A stretch of 64,000 nt of DNA from Liriodendron chinense (Eukaryota; Streptophyta; Magnoliopsida; Magnoliales; Magnoliaceae): assembly GCA_003013855.2 (NCBI GenBank), contig ML058528.1, forward strand, positions 186,001 to 250,000, in the 5' to 3' direction. The position numbers and the translations under genes are program-made. The notes beneath the pieces are model-generated. The model had not been told where the DNA came from. It saw only the letters and a program-made list of their open reading frames with translations, and made no database searches. Below are positions 32,816 through 41,914 of this stretch, piece after piece. Each line of letters opens with the position of its first letter. Position 1 is the stretch's first letter.

Positions 32816-33118
32816 TGAAGCAGGGGGGGTGGGAGAAAAGTAAATGTTGCACTTATGCTAGATGCAAATGAGATGATGCTGGAAAAAGAGTAGCTGGATG
32901 GACAGAGGTGTCGCAAGGGTTGGCTTCGAGTGGCTGGATCAAGACTTGGATGGCTTGGGAGACTTGGACCAGTGGTCAGGCTGGGCTGGACCAGGGCTAG
33001 GCTCTCCTCACTCGAGCTCTCCTTGGTGGGAAAATGGGCTAAGGGGTGGACAAGGGAACTCGAGCGGACGGGCTCTCTCTGGCTGGGTTGCTGTCTTGAA
33101 ATGAGAAGGGGAGGGGGG

Positions 33119-33126
33119 TATTTATA
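33119..33126 (-). promoter_or_regulatory. TATA box of Tat copy 1 LTR
   Basis: TATAAATA on the minus strand, conserved in copy 2 at 48568-48575. It lies directly downstream of the palindrome at 33161-33183. Confidence 0.75.
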
Positions 33127-33160
33127 GCAGCGGGCAGTGGCAGAGCTTGTAAATAGTTTT

Positions 33161-33183
33161 GGGCGGCCCGCTGTGGGCCGCCC
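33161..33183. promoter_or_regulatory. GGGCGGCCC palindrome next to the LTR TATA box
   Basis: GGGCGGCCC, loop GCTGT, GGGCCGCCC, then gtacg. A perfect 9-bp stem. It recurs inverted in the antisense-gene leader at 41787-41809. Contains tgggcc, the site II core bound by TCP factors. Confidence 0.7.
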
Positions 33184-33257
33184 GTACGGTCGCTCCTCGA
33201 TTTCCAGTGAGATACGGTCGTTCCCTCGAGGCTGCTGTTTGGCTCGGTGGGTCGACT

Positions 33258-33400
33258 CAGTGAGTTGACTCAGCGGGTCGACTCAGTGATTTGACTCGGC
33301 GGGTTGACTCGGTGTTTTGACTCGACGAGTTGACTCAGCGGGTTGACTCAGTGGGTCAACTCAGCGGGTTGACTCAGTGGGTTGACTCAGTGAGTTTGAC
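33258..33400. promoter_or_regulatory. TTGACT (W-box-like) array in U3 of copy 1
   Basis: About nine ttgact words, mostly as gttgactcag(c/t)g units at 12-14-bp spacing, lie 130-280 bp upstream of the LTR TATA box. TTGAC(C/T) is the WRKY-binding W-box core. The overlapping tgactca is also a bZIP (GCN4-like) site. Function is inferred. Confidence 0.6.
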
Positions 33401-33611
33401 TTTTTTAGGATTTTTTTACTGGTTTTTCTTATGGGGGGTTTTTCAGGCTGATGTTTAGGACTGGGTTGACTGGGTTCAGGCTTGAATTGGGCTATGGATT
33501 GGGGCTTACAAGGGTGAGTTTGGCTGAGTTTGGACTTGGGGTTTGGGGGTATGGTCCTCCATTCATCCAGCTATCTCTACCAACAGTGTAGCCGAAGGTG
33601 GGGTGTCTACA

Positions 33612-33626
33612 GATGCCCCTCTTTGG
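33612..33626 (-). other. Polypurine tract of Tat copy 1
   Basis: The minus strand reads CCAAAGAGGGGCATC immediately before the LTR start TGTAGACACC. This is the purine tract plus LTR start typical of Tat-lineage elements. Confidence 0.8.
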
Positions 33627-33689
33627 CAGAGGTTGCGTGCAACCGAATGTCAAAGTGAGTGGACACCACACTTCTGACCCGGTCATTCA

Positions 33690-34610
33690 TAGATCATGGT
33701 CTAAATTCTTTGCTTGCCTTTGCATCTGTGCCAGTTGATCGTTTAGAAACCGATCACTCGCATACCGCGGGAGTTTGAAAAAAATGTTGCGATTGTCCCT
33801 GCATGCGCTGCAACCTAGGTACCCAATCGTGACCCTTCCATTCCCGATCGGTACTAACATCGGAAAGGTACAGCAGAGCCTCTGCATCACTAGTCTTATG
33901 AGGATACTGACCCTGAGACTGATTGTCTGATGTTTGATGTTTTTCCAGATTACTCCAGGAGTACTTGTTTCGCTTGACTGTCAAAGTGGTTAGACGCCCT
34001 GCGTCAGATAGTCTTACGGGATTCTACTACGCCGACTTGGACTCAGTCAAGGTACTTCAGGCATCCACACCTAGGTATGTGCGGGTGGACTCTTTCCACC
34101 CGATCTGCTGGTTTCGATGCTTAGTTTGCAATTCATTCTTTCCTTGATTATGGTCTAGAATCTTTGTTATCCTTTGTATCTGAGTCAGTTGATTGTCTGG
34201 AAATTGATAACTCGCACATACCGCGGGAGTTTGGAGAAAACGTTGCGATTGTCCCTGCAGTTTGCTGCAACCTGGGTACCCAATCGTAACCCTTCCATTC
34301 CCGATCGGTACTAACATCGGAAAGGTACAGCAGAGCCTCTGCGTCGCTAGTCTTACGAGGTTGTTGACCCTGAGACTGATTGTGTGATGTTTGATGTTTT
34401 CCCAGATCACTCCAGGAGTATTTGTTTCGCTTGACTGTCAAAGTGGTTAGACGCCCTGCGTCAGATAGTCTTACGGGATTCTACTACGCCGACTTGGACT
34501 CAGTCAAGGTACTTCAGGCATCCACGCCTAGGTATGTGCGGGTGAACTCTTTCCACCCAATCTGCTGATTTTGATACTTGGGTTACAATTCATCGTTTCC
34601 ACCTGTTCAA
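33690..34610. repeat. 457-bp tandem duplication, 3' non-coding region of copy 1
   Basis: ttcccgatcggtactaacat occurs at 33841 and 34298; gttagacgccctgcgtcaga also recurs at the same distance. Two full units. Copy 2 retains about one and a half (48984-49700). Confidence 0.9.
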
Positions 34611-36240
34611 ATGGTTTCTGCGACCGAGCCTTTTGGCTTTCATCTTTTTGTATCTTGGCATGTGGTACGACCACACTGACAATGGAGTTCAGTTCGACCG
34701 TACTTTGAGTGCATTGGATTCGATGGTCTCCGGGAAACCGCGAGACATCGGATCTTATTTGATTTTTGTGTCGGCTCCTACCCAGAGATATGGAAGATCT
34801 CCTGGTGTTTTGGAGGCAGAACGCTCTACTGAGAAAATATTTTTGGGTTTTTGAAAAGATACCCACTCTGGGGAGTGATACTCCGTGGGGTTTTTATTTG
34901 CAAATAGAAATATTTTTTGTCTTTTGAAATGGAAATCGGGTCTGCGCGTGCCTCCACTAGGGATGCCTGTGGGGTCTTTGGCTAACCGACTTTTATTTTG
35001 AAAGCAGGTAAACATGATGATTGATGCAATGGATGCTGATGCATGGAGATGCATGATGAATGCATGGCTTTGGCTCATTCTCTTTCAGTTTGATGATTTT
35101 GCTTTTGCTGGAGATGCAGAGAATTTTGAGCTTATTGCTTCCAAGGTTGTGCTTCCTTAGGGATTTTTTTTTTATACGGGCGTTTGGTCAGCGGGTTGGT
35201 CAAGATCCCGACCCGTGGTCGATCAGGTCCATCGTCCCAAGATGCTGTTTCTTTGCTAATGAGAATGTATGAGGATGTTATCTGACTTCAAGATGTTCTT
35301 CTGGGCATAAATGCAATTGAGACTGTGCTTAGTCGCCAATTTTGGTCACGATTCCAATTTGCGAGCGATTGGATCCGTCATCCCAAATTGTGAAGAGAGT
35401 GGAGTTCAAGACTCCTGAAGTGTAGTGCTGGGGGATAGTGACAATTTTTGTGATTTTTGCAAGTATTTGGTCCGAACCTTTACCTGAGTGGTCAGGATAG
35501 AGATCGGTTTATTGAAAACAAAGGAGATATTTTTGTGATTTTTTTTGAAAATTTTCTTGAAAGCAAGGAAATCATTTTTTATGATTTTTACAAATATTTG
35601 ATTTGAAAGCAAGGGAAATATTTTTTTGTGATTTTTGAAAATATTTGATTTGAAAGCAATGGAAATAGATTTTGCAATGTTTTTTATTTTTATGGTTTTT
35701 ATGAAATGCAGGAAAAAGTATGGAATTTTCATCCACTTCCAGCTTCTACTGCTGGTAAGGCACCCGATCCATTTTAAGTCAGCGAGCAAGACGAGTCTCA
35801 CACAATTAAGTGCCGTAGTTTTACATCTTCGGATGAGGGGATTTTAAGGGTTTTCAGTCAACACACCCACAAAGTTGCCTGTTCCTCATGTGTAATGCAC
35901 ATAGACCACGTATCGTCCGACGGACTCCTTCGACCACAAAATGAGCCACACCCTCACATTTCCCTTAGTCAATCTAGTTTGGGGCCTTACGTTGCTCACA
36001 ATTCCGTGAGGGTGCGCTCCACCTCCCAACAGCCTTAATCCCTTTCATGAGTTTTAGGAACAGGGAACATCCGTCAGATTCAACAGCGACTTCCAAATCA
36101 AGGTTGTCTATCACGGTGCGTTCAACACGAACAGGGCTGCGGAGTTCTGCCCGCCTCAGCCTTTACCTATTTAGAAGACTTCGGACACCCGTACGATCAA
36201 GTGTCAGCCATGTCCGGAACAGGTTGGGGAAAGAAAGCCC
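34611..36240. other. Tat copy 1, 3' non-coding region
   Basis: No gene. At 35510-35690 there is a short tandem repeat (tttgaaagcaaggaaatatt with gtgattttt, ~50-bp period), shared with copy 2 at 50590-50780. A hairpin CATC-TTCG-GATG at 35824-35835 is also kept in copy 2. Confidence 0.6.
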
Positions 36241-36249
36241 CCGAGAAGT

Positions 36250-37036
36250 TAATCCCAGTGTAGTTTTAGGTCTTCGGACCAATGGAGATGAATTTGTGCA
36301 GTTGAAATTGATAGTGAAATTTTTATTTTTTATTTTTTATTATTTTTATTTTTTTTTGAAAAGGTTCCAGAGTTCAACTCAAGTGGTTGAGATTGAAACT
36401 GGTTTTTATGGAAAACTCAAAAAAATCTTTTTGGTATTTTGGAAATGATCCGGGTCATCAGATCTTGTCTTGAACGGCTGGGATCAATGCTGATTTTTTG
36501 TTGAAAGCGAGAAAGATCCCCCGAGAAATTAATCCCAGTGTAGTTTAAGGTCTTCGGACCAAAATATGTACATGCTGAAAATACATTCTTTTTTGTGATT
36601 TTTCGAAAAATGTTCCAGGTCGTTAAATCTCAATTTTGAATGGTCAAGATTAACACTGGTTTTTATTGAAAATCTCTCGAGATTTTGTTCCCGACGTAGT
36701 TTAAGGTCTTCGGACCGCATTATGTGCAAGCTGAAAATACATTCTTTTTTGTGATTTTTCGAAAATGATCCAGGTCATCAGATCTTGGCCTGAACAGCTA
36801 GGATCGATGCTGGTTTTTATTTGGAATCTCTCGGGATTTTGTTCCCGACGTAGTTTAAGGTCTTCGGACCATTTTTGTACAAAAGAGGGAAAACATATTT
36901 TTTTTTTTTTTTTTTTTTTTTGGAAAATGTTCGGTGTCAGCGGATCTTGATTCGAACGATCCAGACTGCTACCGGTTTTTATTTAAAAAGTCCCTCGGGA
37001 TCTTGATCCCGACGTAGTTTAAGGTCTTCGGACCAC
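36250..37036. repeat. Tandem array with GGTC-TTCG-GACC hairpins, five units
   Basis: Units of about 155 bp end in gtagtttaaggtcttcggac; the hairpins end at 36280, 36560, 36716, 36870 and 37034. Each has a 4-bp stem closed by c(TTCG)g on the plus strand. The rest of each unit is diverged (ctcgggat, cgacgtag, ggtttttattgaaaa). Confidence 0.9.
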
Positions 37037-37470
37037 ATTATATACATGTAAACAGCAATCAAGGGCGGAGATTCTTAGGATTCTTCTTGGAATGGTTTGG
37101 ATCATTTGGTCATGCCTTTGGATGGTTGAGATCGCTGTTTGACCAAGTCAATTTTTTCTTTCTTTTCCTTGAAAATTCCATGGAGCTTTTCCACATCATC
37201 AACCCAATTTCTCACCCATTTCTCATAAGATGAGATTTTGGTGAGATTTCTTCCTTTTTCTCACCATTCTCTTCCATCACTTCACTCTTACATGGAGGTA
37301 CAAGATTCACTTGCAACCACCCTTCCCAAGGAGGAGTTCTTCCCAAGGAGAGAGGAGGAAAGGTCGTTTCAACTAGGTAGGGGGTAGGACGGCCCCCTGG
37401 GCGCTGCCCGGACCGCCCCTGACCCCTGGTTTCTTCAGTGGGTTGGGTAAAGGGGTGCACCCCCCTTTTC

Positions 37471-37477
37471 TATATAA
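37471..37477 (+). promoter_or_regulatory. Candidate TATA box for the antisense PMD gene of copy 1
   Basis: TATATAA in cttttctatataacatgggg, followed by a CT-rich stretch (37500-37560) of the kind common in plant leaders. It lies 2.1 kb upstream of the ATG at 39561, so a long leader or an upstream intron would be needed. Confidence 0.4.
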
Positions 37478-37479
37478 CA

Positions 37480-39560
37480 TGGGGCACCCTTGCCCCCTCC
37501 AACGTGCAATCTCTCTCTTCTCTCTCTCATACTCTCTCTTTCTCAAAGTTTTCTCTCTCCTCTTGGTGGTTCTTTGCTTCTCTCAAGTGGTGGGCCTTAG
37601 AGAAGTTTTGGGACAGCAAGGTGGTCCTTCTTTGGTGAGTAGTAAAGGTATGGACCACTCCCTTTCTCTTTCTTGTCCTTTTCCTTCTCCATTGTCTCTT
37701 CTTATGACTCCTTTCTTTTTCCATGTAGCTATTCCAAAAGGAGTGAAGGTGGGCCCAAGTATATTTGGCCATTTTCTAGATCTCCAATCTATTTCAAAGG
37801 TGGTGCATGGAGAAGGACCTTTTCATTTCATTTTTCCTTTTCTTCTTTTCACACTCCCTTCATGTGTATGTAAAGAGCGATTTTGCCATGTCATCAAGTG
37901 TGCATGGCAAAATACTCTATCTTTTTCATGGGAGTTGGGCCTCTTTTCATATGTATCAAATGGGCTCAAAGTGAAGTCATGGCCCTTGGTGTATTTGATG
38001 GGCCCAATGCTTCATTTTGGGCTCCCTCTTACTTTCTCTTTTTTGTCATTTCCTTTGGAGCTCTCTTTTTCTTTTCCATCTTCTTCCCAAGATTTGGGCC
38101 CATGGGTATGGTAGGGCCCATTTCAAGTTTTGAGCTCATGGGGCTCACTTTGGGTGACCCCATCTTTCTTCACATATGTATGGACCAAGGTGACTAGCCC
38201 ATTCTTCACTTGGATCTCAAGTGGGCTAGATTTCTTAGTTGGGCCTTTATGGACAAGTAGCCCAAGTCTTCTATCTTTGTACAAAGTGTGGTGGGTTCCT
38301 TGGAGTTTTTCCATGTGGATGGGCTTTTGGGCCTTCATTGGAGCTTGGATTTCTTTGGACCATGTGTGCACCACTACACTTTGTCCATGTAGGCTTTTTC
38401 CTTTCATGCTTTTTCTTTTGATGGATGGAGGACTTGAGTTACTTGATCATCTACAAGTCCCATGAGTGAGTTGTTCCAACAATCTCACTAGTTTCAAATG
38501 GTTTTTCCATGAGGTAGGAAAGTAGTTCTCAAGAGTTTCTCTTTAATGTTATCAATCTCAAATAGATGATCCTCCTTCAAGTGAGCTATCCATGCAACCA
38601 TAGCTCCTTGAACTTTTCTTTGGGGGGCTTGGTGGGTCATCCACCATCATTCTCAAATATGAGTGATTTTTCCTTCAATTTGTGAGAAAGAGTGATACCC
38701 ATAAGTTGCCCATTTTTGTCCCATGCTTTGGGACATTTTGGATTTTGATCTTCAAGTGGGCTATGTGTACCATTCTTATCCATTTTCATGATGGTTGGGT
38801 GACTCATCAAGCCATGCCCTCTTGTGTTCAAATGGCCCCCCTTTCTTGTAAAGAAATTGGTGCACATAAGTTGCCCAAATTTGTCCTTTCATGGGCATTT
38901 TCAAGTTGATTCTTCATGTGGGCTATGTGCATCAACTTTTTACCATTAGCTTCTTTGATTCATATGTTTGTGGGTAGACCGCCATGTTGTACTCTCATGG
39001 TCAAAACTTTCATCAAGATGGTGCACATAGGGTTGCCCATGGTTAACCCATGAATGGGTCCTCATGTTCTTCAAGTGGGCTATGTGCTCGCTTCAATCCA
39101 TTGAGGTGAGGCATTTGGGTTGCTCTTGGGGGCCCACTTCCTTTCTATCCCCCACTTGTCCATGCACATGTGTAAAAAGATGGAAACATCTTAAGTGAGA
39201 ATCATGTCCTTGGCATAAAAAAGTGGATCAATCCTTGGCCACATATGGACTTTGAAGAGAAATTTCTCATGTGAAGTAGGATTCTTATCCTTTGTTGATC
39301 TCATGATACTTGAGTGCATTTGTTGTCCAAAACATGTCCTTGGATGATGGACTTTCCTTGCTTAAGGCATGTCATGCAACCTTCTTTAAGGTGGGCCTTG
39401 CTTTTTCCAATGGGCCCAACACATATCCTAGGTGACTCATGGAGTTGGACTTTAAATTTTGCATTTGAATGTGAGTCCAATCCCATGGGTTTCCTGGATG
39501 ATAATTTGGATTTTAACGGGTAAGGGATAGGGACTTACCTTGCCAAGCTTGTAGGATTCA
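37480..39560. other. Long leader region before the antisense PMD gene
   Basis: No conserved coding. T-rich with many gtgggc words. At 38690-39110 a ~165-bp period is visible in three units (cataagttgcccat ... caagtgggctatgtg). The 223-aa frame at 37443-38114 is Phe/Ser/Leu-rich low complexity, and I do not consider it a gene. Confidence 0.5.
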
Positions 39561-41053
39561 ATGGCGGATGGTACCAGAGGTCGCCGAGTGATTGATGAGG
39601 ATGATCCTGCCTTCATCATCCGCCGAGGGGACCACATGTGTTCCTTGGCTATGGAGCACCAACCTCTTCCCGCTATCAAGGGTCGAGGCACCAGGGATCA
39701 CTGGGACAACTGGGTGAAGGATCCACAGCCCTTGCTTGAACGAGTATTGGCTGGTACTCCTTTTGCTGGCCTCCTCACCTTACGTTTTCATAACAACAGT
39801 GCCAACCGCATGATGCTCGCGGCCCTTTGCGAGAGGTGGCGGGACGAGACCCACACCTTCCATCTCCCTTGTGGTGAATGGGGAATAACTCCCCTGGACA
39901 TTTATATGCAAATAGGCTTTCCGTTTCATGGGACAGCTGTTCCCCAAGTCAGCTCTCTGGCTCCCATCGATTCCACTGACTAGCTATGGCTCGTCGGTGA
40001 TGTCCCACCCGAGGATGAATTCCAAGGCCATCAAGTAAAGATGCGATGGTTCTTCAATACTTTTGCCTCTGTTATCCCCACTACCGCGCGAGAGGCCCCC
40101 CACAAAGCACGGGCCATGATCACTTACGCCTTCAGGTCCTTCCTTCTCTGCCACGCCAATGAGAGGGTCGATCCTAAATTTCTTCGCTTGGTTGAGGATC
40201 TACACCACCCCTACAATTGGAACGGGGCTATCCTGACCCATATTTTCCAGGGTCTGGATAAGACTTGTCGGAACAGCTGGTCCTACACTGGTTTTTGGCC
40301 TGTCGTCGAGGTATTTTTTCATTCACCTTTCTTGGAGACATTTGCCTTCTTTCTCTCTTTGATCACTAGATGTGCTTTTGCCCAGACCTGCTTTTATGAC
40401 CATTTTTCCCATCTCGCGCCGAGGATGCAGGACGACATTGAACCCTCTTTGTATCACCACATGTACTGGTACCAGCAAAACCGTCAGCGGAACTCCCGAG
40501 TTTCTGGGACAATTGGCGCGCTGACATAGACGGGTTGACCGTTGATGACGTAAGTATCTTGCTTTCCCTATCCTTCGTACTGTGTTGTAAATGATCGTGG
40601 TGACCTTGTTTGTTGTAGCTCGCTCGGATGCCGTATGCTAGCTTCCCTCTCTATTACACCCCTCAGCGCGTGGAGGCATATGATGCTTCATGTCTCCGTA
40701 TCATGCTTTCCGACGCTGAATCTTTTCAGTGGTATCTGGGCGAGAGGTTGCTTCGGCAAGTTACCGGGGTGGCTCGGGTCCCCTGTTCTGCACCTCCTCC
40801 AGCTGCTCAGATCCCGGCTGATGAGAGAGCTGAGGCTCTCGTGGGACAGCCTGGATTTCGTTTCACGATCCCGGATCGTGACTATGATGAGTGGTATTTG
40901 CTGTACGGCCAGGGGCCTCTGCTTCCTTCACTCTACGTTCCAGGGGGCCGTCGCAGATATGCTGGAGGCTCGGTGACTGCTCCTTTGATGGATCTTTATC
41001 GTCGGGAGCGGGATGAGAGGAGGGACGATGACGACTATGTTGGCGACTTGTAG
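39561..41053 (+). pseudogene. Antisense PMD gene of Tat copy 1 (three exons, near-intact)
   Basis: The ATG at 39561 starts MADGTRGRRVIDEDDP. Exon 1 (39561-40310) holds a PMD core with ANRMMLAALCERWRDETHTF and HLPCGEWGITPLDIYMQIG, then the GFWPVVE segment. Introns are inferred at 40311-40385 (GTATTT...TGCCCAG, keeps phase) and 40550-40618 (GTAAGT...TTGTAG). Exon 3 ends at 41053 with an acidic-basic tail (RRERDERRDDDDYVGDL). Two lesions: an in-frame TAG at 39981-39983, and a 1-2-base frameshift near 40495, after which FWDNWRADIDGLTVDD continues in another frame. It runs opposite to pol and has no counterpart in copy 2. Its biochemical role is unknown; the PMD family includes transposon passengers and host silencing factors. 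Confidence 0.8.
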
Positions 41054-41914
41054 CCTGCTTTTGTATTCAGCTTTACTTGATGGATGGCCTTCTCCTTTCG
41101 GCTTGTACCTTCTTCTGTAAAAAAATTTCTGAATGAATATACAGTCTTTGACTTGTCTCAAATCCCTTGATGATGTCTGGATGTTTTAGCTTTTGACTCG
41201 TTCCTTAATGATTTGTGGAAGATGAGACTTCTTGACTGCATGGATGATGAATTGAACGATTCAGATTGCTTGATTGGCGTTGTGGGCCCCTTCTAGACCT
41301 CTGCTTTGCCTTGGAGCTCCTCTTTTTGATGATTTGTGAGGCTAAGAAGGCTTCTCATGGTGTGGATGATGACTTGAACGGCTCAGATCGCTTGTCTTGG
41401 CCTTGTGGGCCCACTTGGTGATCAGATCTTGGATTCTGGCCCTTCTTTTGATGATCAAACCTTTGATCTTGTTGTTTGATGGCTCATGTAGGTTCTTCCA
41501 TGGTTAGATCACGATGATCTAGTCTTTGAATGACTTGGATTGCTTGTGGCCCCCACTTGATCACATTTCCCTCTCTTTGACTTGATCAGACCAATTCTAG
41601 CCGTTGTGCTTCGTGATTGGACCGGTGGGGTACCTTCTATATGATCTTGATCAACCTCAATCGAAATCTGGAGTGGACCGGAGCCTTGGGCGGCCCTCGG
41701 GGTGCCATCTGTTGACGTGGACTATCAGCCTTACCTACCAAGAACCCTGGAACCAATCCCGCGGAGAGAGAGGGAGCGCGTCGTACGGGCGGCCCAGAGC
41801 GGGCCGCCCAAGGCTCGCCTCTTAAGCGGCCTGGGCTGACTCGGGTTCGAACATTCTCTGTTGTCCCTTGCTCTTGTCCCCACATTCTCTGTACTGGACC
41901 ATTTGATTCCAGCC
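41054..41914 (+). other. Spacer and leader before the second antisense gene
   Basis: 41220-41640 matches copy 2 at 52310-53000 (gaggctaagaaggcttctca and repeats of it), ending the 4.2-kb segment found only in copy 1. A weak TATATGA lies at 41639-41645, conserved in copy 2 at 53000-53006. A palindrome follows at 41787-41809. Confidence 0.5.
41787..41809. promoter_or_regulatory. GGGCGGCCC palindrome in the antisense leader, copy 1
   Basis: GGGCGGCCC, loop AGAGC, GGGCCGCCC. The 30 bases 41782-41811 match the complement of LTR bases 33159-33188 at 29 of 30 positions. Confidence 0.75.

Larger units (their letters stand above)
31942..33611 (-). repeat. 3' LTR of Tat copy 1, ~1.67 kb
   Basis: On the minus strand it begins TGTAGACACC right after the purine tract and ends GGGTCCACA at 31942. 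The homologous end (plus strand tgtggaccc) begins copy 2 at 47676, which confirms that boundary. In transcription order it contains a TTGACT array (33258-33400), a GGGCGGCCC palindrome, a TATA box (33119-33126) and a threefold 143-bp repeat. Confidence 0.85.

Noticed and set aside
36250..37036. Regular repeats as a CRISPR array
   Set aside because: Repeat units are long, diverged and transposon-borne in a plant genome; no spacer/repeat design.
37443..38114. 223-aa plus-strand ORF
   Set aside because: Low-complexity Phe/Ser/Leu sequence from a T/C-rich leader; no domain and no counterpart elsewhere.
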